The notes: generated by a model from the sequence alone, not told the origin. Positions 43,701 through 54,015 are shown, numbered from the stretch's first letter. The stretch: DNA of 64,000 nt from Batillaria attramentaria (GCA_018292915.2 JACVVK020000450.1:466001-530000); one strand, 5' to 3'. Program-made: numbers and translations.

Positions 43701-44686
43701 TCGGTTCGCTGATCTACAGGCTGTGTTCCAAGGACCAGAAAGCAACCCATCGGAGTTCACGGGTCTTGCTGTCCAACTTGTGCGCTGCTGACCTCTTGAT
43801 GGGTGTCTACATGATATTAATTGGGTCAGCAGATGTCCATTACCGCGGAGTTTACGTGTCTCACGAATCAGACTGGAAGGAAAGCTTCACGTGTCAAGTG
43901 GCAGGGCTGTTAATTTTTGTATCGTCAGAGGTGTCGGCGTTTATGATCTGTCTCGTGACACTGGATCGTTGCCTGATGCTGTGTTTTCCTCTCAAATCCA
44001 GGCTTCATATGAATGCACGGTCGTCCGCGATCGCGTGTGGCGTTGCCTGGTTGGCTGGTCTAACTTTAGCCGCTGTGCCCCTGATGGCTCAGTGGGAGTT
44101 TTACGGTCGAAGTGGTATCTGCCTACCGCTGCCCATCACACGACAGCAGTACCAGGGACAGAAGTACGCCTTCGGCGTTTTCGTCGTCCTGAACTTTGTC
44201 CTCTTTCTTCTCATCGGCGCAGGTCAGGTCTGTATCTTTTATTCAGTTCGTACGGCGAGGTGCAAGTCTGGTACAGTGCGGCGACACAAAGAAATGACCT
44301 TGGCCCGCCGTCTTTTCTTGATTGTGCTTACTGACTTCCTGTGTTGGTTCCCGATTGGTCTGATGGGAATCTTAGCCAAACAGGGCGTCCCAATATCCGG
44401 TGAGGTCAATGTCTGGGCGGCCATCTTTATTCTGCCGCTCAACTCGGCTCTGAATCCTTTCTTGTACACGCTGAACGGCCTTGCCGAGCGATGGGCAAAA
44501 CAGAGAGAGATGACTCGTATGGCGGGGATGATGGGTAAGCTGCACTCCGAGATTCCCAACTGGGCACCAGTTGCAGTGGAAGAGTTGACCCGTGTCTGTT
44601 TGAGATCCAGACTAGTGAAGAGAGAACGTGTACTACATTTGCTTGGGAACGAAACTGTTTTGTCAGGGGTAGATGAGGGAAAATAA
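40733..44686 (+). CDS. GRL101-like receptor, copy B (CUB/CTLD/LDLa/LRR/7TM)
   Basis: 1317 residues with the same module order as copy A: signal peptide, S/T-rich stalk, CUB-like, LDLa, C-type-lectin-like, LDLa cluster, LRR and 7TM with LDRC, CWFP and NSALNPFLYTL. By eye it differs by about 33 substitutions and two single-codon deletions (VYMM for VYYMM, ITLN for ITKLN), so the frame is kept. Replacements are dense in the lectin-like domain (TIGTQHGTPET, AHDQIRIQ, ACADAHKVITYGY) and sparse in the N-terminal 150 residues, LRRs and 7TM. Both copies are intact, with no stop or frameshift, and look functional. The 3' flank is the original one, without the insertion of copy A. No AATAAA is evident in the first few hundred bases after the stop. 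Confidence 0.93.
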   Translation: MSRDTNKDTMRPVQNVLLVVLLIFMFTWRPNALADIGSQTTESQTRLSNTLGTQSPENNNLSLKLSTPDFAWRYSATNTLALEMATTDGNGKRSRESWSQAGEISFRNETTAASGNNGILADESSTHATPSATAVLRNITTSPTTVIMSDDFEVCLNPVYVLTDLEGHIDWNSKTNSKDCKTNVTWQIQLPPDKAVTVRIHELSVQINCKIEFHSLKPEQLLTNLSTDTQVRSYDGVTKDKEYGFAPMLSYTNHLVLIVYMMESDCSITLNISYLPHLLNSMPSGQFDYRFEKTDSVLKYECMPHIPEVFKCDMIHQCLGGDDENNCPYKEDGSCGDWIPYKDYCLKPFFRLLGTIGTQHGTPETAPALAEEECRTQYEATLVKLTDTEGVKLVTDMIRPSGFLKVAIGLKKMKPVSTKLRHLYRFLWQWGERGSPVAHDQIRIQRDGTMLDCAMLSIDPETIVRILPIACADAHKVITYGYVCMRENPTRPKTDATRLSRLDFPEPAKTLQHFPTKGCQDGSLVQTFHRCFWDEDDSEAAKSGWLESNLPLFHCRFGQSVHYTLVCDGNPDCPDGSDELTCMKPRFSPLVTTTFVCRGAQTIPASRRCDGIPDCFDGTDEDDCVMCKVGFVFCSGVGCIPSRYGKLFYTCPLMPPLRLYFRDRLPAAVELDGTGMSTLSKTRDCFENEFRCSNGLCIPAFLVNNGEQDCLLGEDERIPKENLTCPGYYRCQDVGLCVHVDNVCDGIHHCPNKDDERYCDLTCPNNCTCEGHAYTCSQMFDPHRHLQTRYLDLSNTHRPLLENVSVMEFLHFLNLSFCQLRNVSLTDMPLLRILDLSFNAFSGFRSLNLEKLPGLSQLNLSGNPLTATLDSSFITFVLLAELHALHTLSITDTYLKSIKGQVFQRMSDLKSLDLRGNDIEIFDDDIFWGLNQLKVLYSDNHKLCCPYFNPPLDECYAPKDELSTCSDLLRLDFFRVFLWSFSVLAIVGNVGSLIYRLCSKDQKATHRSSRVLLSNLCAADLLMGVYMILIGSADVHYRGVYVSHESDWKESFTCQVAGLLIFVSSEVSAFMICLVTLDRCLMLCFPLKSRLHMNARSSAIACGVAWLAGLTLAAVPLMAQWEFYGRSGICLPLPITRQQYQGQKYAFGVFVVLNFVLFLLIGAGQVCIFYSVRTARCKSGTVRRHKEMTLARRLFLIVLTDFLCWFPIGLMGILAKQGVPISGEVNVWAAIFILPLNSALNPFLYTLNGLAERWAKQREMTRMAGMMGKLHSEIPNWAPVAVEELTRVCLRSRLVKRERVLHLLGNETVLSGVDEGK

Positions 44687-45740
44687 GATTCGGTCCAGTT
44701 ATGGTTGATTCTGCGTTTTTGTCTTTTCGCTTTGTAACCCGCGAGATATTAATGTCACTAACCAGAACATCCCTTCTTACCATTCGCTCCCTGTAAGACA
44801 ACGCGCTGACAACAAAGCTCGTTCAATGTCTTACTCTTGCGTACAACGCTATCTCTACTACCCGTAGGCTTAAAGATCTAAGCTCCCAACAAAAAGCTTT
44901 CCGAAGTGTGAAAAAATTTACAGAGTCGACCGTGCAAGCACAGTCAACTCTGTCACAGCTGCTGAGATTTCAACGTCCCTGAACTCCCCCCCCCCCCCCA
45001 AAAAAAAAAAAAAAAAAAAAAGCCAAGGGCAGCCTGATTTCACTGCTCAGTTTGTGTTTTGACACTGAGCGAGAAAGATCGTGCAGCACTCTACATCCGC
45101 TAGACACTGTAGCGATGTGTCCCGCTCACTGACCAAAAGCCAAATAATGTCACGGCAAACTCGTGCTCTGGTTTTATAAGGATCCCCGAAGCGCTGAAAA
45201 CTTTGCAACTGTGACAGACTTGACTGTGCTTGCACGGTCGACTCTGTAAAATTTGTTCACACTGCGGAAAGCTTTTTGTTGGGAGCTTAGATCTTTAAGG
45301 ACACAAATGGAGCGTCAGGTCAAGAGCAGTGATTATTTGAAGTACCCTGTTTTGCGAGTGTGCTAGTTTGTAGTGATTTTTTCTTGTCACGAAAAAGTGT
45401 GATTTTCGTGATTTTTGTATTAGGCAGGGTAAGGTGCATGCCAGGGGGTAGCGAGAGGAGGCAAATTGCCAGCGAAGCTGGGACCTTTTGCGCAGCAGGG
45501 AGGCAAAAGTGACGTGAGTGGATTTGGGTGAGGTGGCTAAACAGAAAGTAGACAAGCATTACTCCAGTTATGCCTGAGCGGAAAGGAGAGAATCGAATTT
45601 TTTCAAAGTACGTGCCTTTGAATGGTCTGTCCATGGTATTTTTTTTTCTTTGTTTCTAAATTGAAGCATTTTTAGGGGTGACTATGATGCCTGAAGCTAA
45701 TAGGGAATATACAGGCATTTGAGGCCTCATGCATTTGTAT
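44687..45740. other. 3' flank of receptor B, no gene
   Basis: Corresponds to 30127-30549 and 31112-31745 of copy A. Contains the intact target sites for two insertions found only in A. A C-run plus A-run is at 44987-45021. Confidence 0.7.
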
Positions 45741-45809
45741 TAATAATAATAATAATAATGAATACAGTTTATATAGCGCCTATCTGTTTTCTACGAAACA
45801 CTCTTTGCG

Positions 45810-45871
<62 letters not shown>

Positions 45872-46085
45872 GAGTGCCAATGAAACAGTGGTCGGTCTAC
45901 AGCTCGAAAGCTTGCCTAAAGAGGTAGGTCTTCAAATGGGCCTTAAATTGAGTCAGCGTGGGAAGGTCCCTAATGGTGACAGGTAAAGCGTTCCAGACAG
46001 AGGGGGCGGCGTAAGAAAATGAACGTTCGCCAGCTGACTTCAGAGTTGTTCTTGGAACCTTTAACAGTTTTTCTGATGATGATTA
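45741..46085 (-). mobile_element. LINE 3' end, copy B only
   Basis: Minus strand reads VPRTTLKSAGERSFSYAAPS, continues [20 protein letters not shown] and FRQAFEL, then a (TG)n-bearing 3' UTR and AGGCGCTATATAAACTGTAT with (ATT)n. It is the same family as 8740-9150. Copy A has the uninterrupted site near 31755. Confidence 0.87.
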
Positions 46086-47613
46086 CCCTGCATCAGCTGA
46101 TACCGGGACAGGTTGTGGTCCGCGTGTTCACCTCGTCTGTGGCTGCCTTCGATTGACGGGCTCCAACCAGAAGAGGTTCGGTGCACGGCTCTCCAAGAAT
46201 GCAGCCCCTGTGGTTATGGTATGGTTCTCCTAGGCGCTCAGTGTCGTCTCTTCTGAGACGCTGACGGCGCCACAGTGCTGGAGGACGAAACCCTGAAAGC
46301 CTGCTTAGCTACTTTAGGTGCAGACCTCTACCTTGCTTTTCACTCTGGTGCATGCGGCAATACATGTATTTCTGTTGTCCACGCCACCGGCCACAGCCTA
46401 CTCTTCTTCGAAGGATGGACGTACGTAGTATCTTTAGCGTGCAGGTTGGATATTTATGCGTGCGTATGTACAAGAATACGGGACAGGCACTGTAAACGAG
46501 TCAGCACGTGATACGGACTCGATTTGAACAGGAAAAATCCTTGCCTTTCAGAGATTCGAACCAGGCAGCTCAGGATCTACAGCTGAATGCCTCAACCACT
46601 AAACCAAATCCCCTGTCTCCCTAACCGTGGAACCTGCTTCCTGAGCCAGTGAAGTAAGCAGACTACATCACTGCATTGCGGAAGCGACTGGAGACCCATC
46701 TTCTGCGCGCTTTACTCCATCTACATATACCTCTTTTTCGTATCCTTCTCCCCAAACCGTTCGGTCTACGACTTTGGCTGGTGGAACGCACGGCATATCC
46801 TGCTGGGGTTTCAGAGACACAGATAACTGTACAGCTGCCTAAGATCTTCTTCCCAGTCCAGGCTTCCTGTCCCAGGCTACTACGACAACACAAACAAGAA
46901 ACGCTCTGGGGCGCGGGTTTTGAAAAGTGCGGCTCCTTCCCTCGGGTCAGCTCAAGTCAGCTTCCGCAACGACCAAGACCTTCGAGCGGAACCCCAAGAC
47001 GCACTTCTTCTCTCAGTTTCATTTTGTTTTATTTTATTACGTTTTGTTTTCTCTTTCGTTTCCGCAACCAAAGACACCGTGAGCATGCAGCAGGCCTGGA
47101 AGTGTTTGTTGTGCCGTAGAAAATGCCAGTCATCATCAACTGTGACGAAGCTGACTGTGAACTGAGACCACCTGTAGAGGTTTAAAAAACATACTGTTTA
47201 TGGCTTCTGTTGAAATACCAGACGTTTAACGCGACAGGTATGCCCATAGAAAGGGGACAAGTAACAGTCGGCTTTAATCGAGGTTTTGTGTGAGTGATAT
47301 ACTCATAATATGCCTATAATATGGGTGTGTGGGAGAAAACGGGGACAGGGTGGGACCATACAAAAGACACGTACTGTGACGACCTGCTTGGTTGATTTCA
47401 TTGTGGAATCCTTAGTACTGGAGGGAAGGGGGCTTGGCACTTGTGTGTGTGGGACGGGGTAGTTGTGATGAAAGTATGCATTTGGGGTATTTAATGAAGT
47501 GATGCGCTGTGCTCTCTCTCTCTCTCTTCGTTCGTTCTCTCTCTCTCTCTCTCTCTCTCTTCGTTCGTTCGTTCTCTCTCTCTCTCTCCCTCTCTCTCTC
47601 TCTCTCTTTTCAG
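46086..47613. other. Rest of copy B 3' region: SINE-D, LINE remnant, (CT)n
   Basis: 46465-46612 is a minus-strand tRNA-derived SINE-D (B box complement GATTCGAACCAGGC). 46660-46800 gives ITALRKRLETHLLRALL, like a LINE C-terminus. Bases 46334-46967 have no counterpart in A. 47508-47612 is (CT)n with TTCGTTCG interruptions. No intact gene. Confidence 0.6.
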
Positions 47614-47716
47614 CTCATATAGTGTAGCAACGGCAAGTTTTAAAACTGGTATGAATATGCCTGTAACTTCTACCGTTGTAAAATAAAGGTTCTTGTCAGT
47701 TCTTGTTCTCTCTCGT
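47614..47716 (+). mobile_element. LINE 3' tail, copy B
   Basis: Counterpart of 32518-32636; ends AAAATAAAGGTTCTTG and (CT)n. No longer LINE copy follows, so this is the empty site for the insertion at 32637-34072. Confidence 0.85.
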
Positions 47717-47803
47717 GAATGTTGAATTTGTAATTTTCGATTTTATTTTTTAAACAGCAAGTCTGCAAATTGGTAGGAAGACCAAAAGAAGAAGAATTCC
47801 ACC

Positions 47804-48697
47804 GTGTAACCTGTCCATTACAGTCAAGGATACCTTCAATGTGGCCGACCTGGCAGTCTGACTCGATTGAATCAGTGTTCAGCTGGGCTGTTCAGTTAGG
47901 GTAGCTATCCCCTTCCGCATAACCTGCCCCTTTAGGCCGCCTCCAATCACCTCGTTGTAGCGTGGGACGATAAACCCCAGCTAACCAACCAACCAACCAA
48001 CCTACCAGCCAACGAAGTAACCTCCAGAGCATGCTGACGAGCGCACCAAACAGTTTGCGGCAACTCGGGGCTAGTAATGTGTTTCGCACGTGAGCAGATC
48101 ACACAAGCCAGGCTTGGGGAACGCGGGGCGTGTCGGTACTGTACGACCAGTCTGTCGTGACGAGATGTTCACACACGAGTGAATGGGAACGTGAGAGGAA
48201 CAAAAGACCTGCTTTGGGATTAGTTTGGAATGGCTTTTGAACTCATCAACATGGTATCACGGATACACAAACAAACACGCTGTATTCTCACACTCGCCAC
48301 TGGTTCTTTTTTGCATTTCTCACGCTCCCGGGTCGCGCCACTCGGTAGGCACAGTCAAAGTTGGGGCGGTATATTCCTTACAAATGGCATAATGCCCCTG
48401 TAGAGCAGCGAATTAACTCTTGTACGTTCTTAGGTCTTCGGTATTTTGTCATTTTCCCGACACTCCTTCCAGCTTCCACAGCTCCTGAAACACACAAACA
48501 CATCTTCAATGCCATCTTATGTCGCACATGTATACAGACGATAAATTGAAATATTTGTGTAAGACAATTTTTGCTGTCTAAGTTACATGGGAGTTTCTTT
48601 TGCAAAAATCGTAACAAGATCAGTCTTACATAGGAACCGGTTCAAGTTACATAAAATGTTGATTTTTTTTTTTGTTAACATCGGAAATTATTTAGAA
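47804..48697. other. No gene seen
   Basis: Unique sequence with (CCAA)n at 47980-48003. No repeat family or reading frame recognised. Confidence 0.4.
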
Positions 48698-49103
48698 AAA
48701 TAATAATAATAATAATAATGAGTATTGTATAGGCGCTTTACCCAATTTCATGAATCGGCTCAAAGCGCCGCGAACTGAACCCAACGCGCACGCTCACGTG
48801 AATCATACGCATTCTCTCACATACTGGACATAAACACATTACAATCACGTGGTGCGAAGGGTCAGCTCAGCTATTCAAATTTCGGAATTTAGAATTGCAT
48901 TTATTTTTCGAATTTGGTGGGCTGAACATTTCCAAAGCAGAGGGGGAGGAAGCCGGAGTACCCGGAGAGAACCCCCGACGATCGGCCCGAATGAACGGTG
49001 CCACATACGAGAAGGAAAATTTCTTTGCCCCGAGTGGGACTCGAACCCCTCACCTCTCGCATTGGTGACAAGTCTCATAACCACTAGACCACCGACCGCC
49101 CCA
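48698..49103 (-). mobile_element. SINE-C with LINE-like tail
   Basis: Head (minus) GGGGCGGTCGGTGGTCTAGT, B box GGGTTCGAGTCCC, core CTCTCCGGGTACTCCGGC. The 3' end reads GCGCCTATACAATACTCATT with (ATT)n, similar to the tail of the LINEs at 8740-9150 and 45741-46085. Confidence 0.85.
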
Positions 49104-49211
49104 TAATAAAAAAAAAAAAAACTATCTTCGATCAGAGCTCCTTTTCAAGAACGAACAGTGGTTCAATCGGTAATTTATTATTAATATTATTATTATCATT
49201 GTTATTATATT

Positions 49212-49377
49212 TAATGGGCTGGCCGAATGGTAGAGCGTTTGGACTTCCAATGCTCGGGTCGTGAGTTCGAATCCCGGCTGGGGCCAAATATTTGTACTGG
49301 CCTTTTTCTCGATGCGCCGTCTTTGATATCACCCGTATGTGGTGGAAAAGGACGTTAAACTCCCAAACACCCACCCA
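49212..49377 (+). mobile_element. SINE-A
   Basis: GGCCGAATGGTAGAGCGTTT (A box), GAGTTCGAATCCCGGC (B box), GCCAAATATTTGTACTGGC, and end GGACGTTAAACTCCCAAAC. Confidence 0.88.
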
Positions 49378-49539
49378 TATTATATTCAAAGACAATAAGC
49401 ATAAAAAAGGTTTTCTGTCAATAATTACGACGAAGTCGACGACATTATTGATGATGATCATCATCTTCATCATTATTATTGTTATTATCATTATTGTTTT
49501 ATCATTATTGTTTTTGCTATTAGTATTATTGTTACGTCA

Positions 49540-50051
49540 ACCGGCCCCCGTAGTGTAGTGGTTAGCACTTCGGACCATGGGCCGGGAGACCCGGGTTCGA
49601 GTCCCAGCCGAGGCAAGCGGGATTTTTCCTACCTAGGTCGGCTCCTACCCAGAGCGGGTGTGCTATGGACCCAATGGGGAGGCTGTTGCCACACAGCCGA
49701 GTTTCACCCACTTCACGGGTGCGGCTTTGGGGGTGCTTCCCTTGGTATGACACGTCTATGACGTGGATGATTACACGGCCGGCACCGCAGGTGCCGTAGT
49801 TACCGGGCCTGGTTAATGCCGGGATAATTATGACAGGAAGCGTGGAATGCGGCCCTGTCCCGCAGTCCCAAACCACACGGACCTCCATAGCATCATCTCA
49901 CCATCATCCTCATCTCCATCATCATGCATAATAAATAAATAAAAAAATTGCCCCAGCTTCCGAGCCCTCCGTGGATTCCACCCATTACCTGGGAGGAACA
50001 CCACTGGAGCTGGCAAAAGAGTTGGGGCAGCAAAAAAAAAAAAAAAAAAAA
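49540..50051 (+). mobile_element. Complete SINE-B with 17-bp target duplication
   Basis: Starts CCGGCCCCCGTAGTGTAGTG (A box), B box GGGTTCGAGTCCC, and ends in an A21-type tail. The 17 bases GTATTATTGTTACGTCA (49523-49539) recur with one mismatch at 50052-50068. It is the reference copy for 5170-5553, 16462-16923 and 56018-56330. Confidence 0.93.
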
Positions 50052-50068
50052 GTATTATTGTTATGTCA

Positions 50069-50991
50069 TTAGTGTTATTGTCATTATTGTTATTATTGTT
50101 GTAACCATTATTACAAGTATTATCACCCACACCCAACAACAACTTCTTTGTGTTTTTTGGATGCTGTGAAAATATTGTAAGTATGAATTTCCTGAACGTG
50201 AAACGGCCATTCACTGTAACCGTAGCTTTCACACGCATATCCCACGGAGGCCAGAAAGAATTCCTGTCTAAACGAATGAAAAAAAAAAAAAAAAAAGTAT
50301 CACAGGAACTAAAATGAAAATCAGGAAAGCTCCAACCTGCGCGTGGTTGTTTACAAGCATCGTGTGTTGCAAAATCCGTGCGGATGTGAAGGAAAGGCAG
50401 CTAGCCTGGGTGAGTCTAGTTCCTTATATAGTCAGCCAAATATAGCACAAAGAGGAACTAGTCTTGCAGAACGCGTCCCATGCGGACATGAAATGAAGTA
50501 CGTCAGTATTGTAAGCGGTAGCGCTTACCAGCTTGAACTTTTGAATGGTCGGAAGTGTTACTGAAGGGGAGGAATAAAGGGCAGACTTAGAGGTTGGGGG
50601 ATGAGAAGGGGAGACGGGGGGGGGGGGGGGGGCGAGGGTGGATGTCGGGACTGAGGAATAGGTTCTCTGGGGCTTGATGCATGGAGAGACGGACTAGGAC
50701 AAAATTCAGAGGCTAGGTTGTCTGAGCCGAGACTAAAAACAATTACATGCATAAAAGGAGACTAAGAGGGTCGTCAGATGTGGCAATTTTGCATGCATAC
50801 CAGCGGTAAAATGTGCTTCCAGCCAATAAAATCGGCTCCCCAGGGGCACTGTCCATGCCGCCATGCCGTCGGCTCGCCAGTGAATAGAACACGGTCCTAC
50901 TTTTTCCCTTTTACAGCCAAGTCTCAGACTTGCCGGTCTATTTTCTTTTTATGCATCAAAAGCCCTGGGGCCCTGATACATGGAGGGAGAC
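50069..50991. other. No gene seen
   Basis: A-run at 50279-50297, G-run at 50617-50633. No conserved frame. Confidence 0.4.
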
Positions 50992-51267
50992 CTGGGCCCG
51001 CATGTAAAAGTCGAGGTTAATTTAACCCACGGCTACGGGCCTAACCCAGACTAGGACAAAAGAAACCCAAAAGCAAAATTAAATTAAAAAAGGAAGCGAA
51101 GAAAGGAAGAAGAAATCCTTCTATAACGGCTCAGGCACCTTGCTGGGCCCGCTTCCTGATTTAAAACGAAAACAACAGAAAATTTAACCCTAGAGCTAGT
51201 TTAATTCGAGGTTAGACTCTAACCCGGGGCTAAAAGCCCTAACCTCGACTGTTACATACGGGCCCAG
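50992..51267. mobile_element. 276-bp MITE, Harbinger-like ends
   Basis: Ends are a ~28-bp inverted pair starting CTGGGCCCGCATGTAA and reading on to GTCGAGGTTA. GAC flanks both sides (50989-50991, 51268-51270), a 3-bp duplication. The interior repeats TAACC/GGTTA motifs. No coding capacity. 51268-51796 has only T/G-rich sequence and no gene. Confidence 0.82.
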
Positions 51268-51866
51268 GACGGAAGTCCGAGACTAGCGTAATACTTATCA
51301 TTTTTTGTTTTATTTTGTTTTGTTTTGTTTGCCTTCTTTAGAAGTATGGGTGTTTTTTTTCAGCCACGATGTTCGGGGAGGGTTATACGTCGTTGTTGTT
51401 GGTTTGTTTGTTTGTTTGTTTGTTTTTTGGGTTTTTTTGGTCGTTTACTTGCTTGTTCATTTACGAACAAAATCACACAAACTTTGGTGAGCACTTCACC
51501 AATATCCTTACTGAAAAAGTCATGAAGTTTCGTGGATTTAGCTTGAAAACTGATTGAGCTACGGACGATTAAATGACAGTGTTGGTGCAATTGTACCCAC
51601 GACGTACGGCGAAGGTTACTGATATTTAGAGCTCTGAATGCAACACACTGGCGTCTGCTGGTTGTGAGGACGAAACTTCAAACGGCCCGAAGGACTTCAT
51701 GCCAGCGCGTGACAGCGAAGCTATAAGAAACACCTTAATTTTGCATGTAGCTTTCTGTTTGACTTAGTGCCAGTCCGTGTCTAAGTGACAGCCTTCGGCT
51801 CAGTTAGTCTACATGTAGTTCGCACCCTTGGGCCGTATCGGGTGAACTATACCGACGCAGCCAGTT

Positions 51867-52160
51867 TTTGTTTTTTTTCCCCCGGGAAATTCGGGCTGCT
51901 TCCCCCGGGGGAAGCGCGTCGCCGCGGTGCAGCGCCACCCTATCCCATACTTTTTACAATTTTTGCTAGGGGAGGAAAGCCGGATAACCCGGAGAGAAAC
52001 CCACCGATGAGCAGCCCGGTAGCCAGGAAAAACCGGTATCACATATCACAAGCTCGACCCGGGCTCGAACCCACGCTTCATCGCCATGACATTGGTGACG
52101 GCTGTTCAGTAGCGCAGCGGCTAAATCCGACGCGCTACCTATTAGACCACCGCTCACCCC
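51867..52160 (-). mobile_element. SINE-E inside the left arm
   Basis: Minus strand starts GGGGTGAGCGGTGGTCTAAT and has GGGTTCGAGCCCGGG (B box), a core with TCTCCGGGTTATCCGGC, and GGCGACGCGCTTCC. The right arm of the host element shows the empty site. Confidence 0.82.
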
Positions 52161-52190
52161 ATTATTTAGAAGAGTTCGCCTGCTTAGTTC

Positions 52191-52245
52191 GGTTTAGGGT
52201 TAGATTTAGGGTTAGGGTTAAGTTTAGGTTTAGGGTTGGGGTTAC
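52191..52245. repeat. Telomere-like TTAGGG tract
   Basis: Degenerate TTAGGG/TTTAGGG units. The matching position in the right arm of the host element has only one GGTTTAGGGTTGGGGTT, so the tract probably grew in place by slippage. Confidence 0.8.
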
Positions 52246-52351
52246 CTTGTGGTACTGGTAAACTCGCTACGTTGTTTAAACGGCCGCAGTGCATTCACAC
52301 GAGGTGCAAATGACACAGTGGGGGCGAACTATACCCACACTAAGTGACACG

Positions 52352-53306
52352 AGTGAGTGAGTGAGTGAGTGTTTAGGGCTTAAAGCCGCGCAAGCCACAA
52401 AGACTAATTCGCGGCTGAGTGTGCCTGCACTACATGAAAAAAACAAAAATATAACGGTGGACAAAGGATGCAAACTGGTCTACGGGGCAATATAAACCTA
52501 GGACATGCAGGAGACGCTGCACCTTCATGCTAATTTCTCGAACTCCCGGTTACAAAAAAGCGTAGAAAACAAATGACAATTACAACTAGGTAAAACAAAG
52601 ATAAATACTAAGCGCATATACAGCAAATATTGCAACTTATCATCTCCTAGGCGCAATAAACCAGTTCGCAGCATATGCCCAACATCACTTATTCCTAGCC
52701 ACTGGTAGTGCAGACGTGAGTGAGGAGTTAAAAAGAAGAAATATAGATGAAAGGGCCGAACTTAGAAATCAGCTGAGAGAAGAGAGGAAGGACAGAGCGG
52801 CTAAATTCGGGAGGTTTTAAAGAGAAAGATACAGGTGAATGGGATGGTGAGGGATAGACAGAGAGGTAGGAAGGAAAATTCCTTAGTTGCCAATGAAGAC
52901 AACATGCCTGGGAGGCAGTTGGAGAACAGACCGCTCCAACACGGAACCTCCCCGCCGTGAGGCGGTTTGGGAAAACAACGCACCAGAGAGAGGTGCGTTG
53001 TGAAGGTCTTCAACATGACAGGTGTTCAGCAGCACCAGCAGGGCGCTGCGAACAAAGCCCGCCAGGCTGAAGACCAGGTGGGGGGAATCCAGTGAAGTCG
53101 GCCTTCAGAAACGACCCTCAGATGTCTCACTGGACCAAGGGTCAGCAGACACCCGCTTACTGACCTCCCCCCGGAGGAGATTTTAAGAGAGCAAAAGACA
53201 GGTGAATGGACCGAGGGAGGCAGAAATAAGAGTGAAGAAAGAGCAAAAGGGGTGGGCAAGCTTGGCGAAATCAGCCCCGCCGCGTGAAGGCGAGCCCATG
53301 GGGCCC
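52352..53306 (-). mobile_element. 955-bp retroposon with (TCAC)n tail and 13-bp target duplication
   Basis: CTAAGTGACACGA lies at both sides (52339-52351, 53306-53318). The minus strand ends GGCTTTAAGCCCTAAACAC with (TCAC)n. A truncated inverted copy is at 19871-20474. An internal duplication pairs 52806-52860 with 53175-53240 (TTTTAAAGAGAAAGA...CAGGTGAATGG). No convincing ORF. Confidence 0.85.
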
Positions 53307-53670
53307 TAAGTGACACGAAGTTATAGACACTGCCAAAACAGCGTAGAGCGATCCTACAGTCGCGCCTCACTGAGCCACACAACTTCAAACTGCAGTTAAA
53401 TTTTGGTACATGAAAACAGTTAGATGTCGGCGAAGCGGAAAGGCCTGAGCCAGCTGAAGCAAAAGAAATCGCGCTTCACAACCAGAACTACGGAAGCCCG
53501 TTAGTGCCATGTTTGTCAATATTTGCTAGGATTTTCCCCCACAGTCCCCTCTTGGTCCCGCTGCGTTGGTATAGTTCGCCCCCTTGTGTCATTTGCACCT
53601 GCTGTAAATGCACTGCGACCGTCTAAACAACACAGCGATTGCACCATTACCACAGGGTAACCCCAACCCT

Positions 53671-53950
53671 CCACCGATCGGAGATGACATCAAGAAGAGG
53701 AAATGGGGGTGGATTGGTCACACAGTGCGCAAATCACCTTCAAACGTCACCCGGCAGGCACTGGACTGGAACTCCCAAGGAAAACGAAAAGTTGGCAGAC
53801 CCAGGCAGACTCGGCGAAAGAAGCACGGACGCTGAAGTGAAGGCAGCCGGAATGACATGGGCCGAGCTGAAGAGGATCCCCCAAAACCGTGTCCGTTGGA
53901 GAAGTGCTGTTGTGGCCCTTTGTTCCCGAGCGGAGCCAGAGGCATAAGTC
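53671..53950 (+). mobile_element. LINE C-terminal fragment, 12-bp target duplication
   Basis: Reads [20 protein letters not shown], then [13 protein letters not shown]. After a one-base shift near 53815 it reads GMTWAELKRIPQNRVRWRS and ends SRAEPEA, then stops. AACCCCAACCCT flanks both sides (53659-53670, 53951-53962). Confidence 0.88.
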
Positions 53951-54015
53951 AACCCCAACCCTAAACCGATCTAAGCAGGCGAACTCTACTAAATGAACGT
54001 GGCTGCGTTGGTATT

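Larger units (their letters stand above)
37468..47803. repeat. Segmental duplication, copy B (10.3 kb)
   Basis: Direct repeat of 18242-34166. It lacks four insertions found in A. Its own additions are a LINE tail at 45741-46085 and possibly 46334-46967. Microsatellites 37810-38810 correspond to 18560-19510. A deletion relative to A removes about 140 bp at 39590. Confidence 0.93.

Noticed and set aside
18242..47803. The duplication as an assembly artefact (two haplotypes placed in tandem)
   Set aside because: Flanks differ by about 9% and each copy has several private insertions, more than expected for alleles. This cannot be fully excluded without read-depth data.
49212..49290. tRNA genes (also at 30757, 58368, 21425, 39641)
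   Set aside because: A and B boxes are present, but each continues into a shared SINE body and the cloverleaf 3' half is not intact.
53026..53388. 120-codon minus-strand ORF
   Set aside because: It crosses the edge of a retroposon with a clear 13-bp target duplication, and the matching copy at 19871 does not preserve it.
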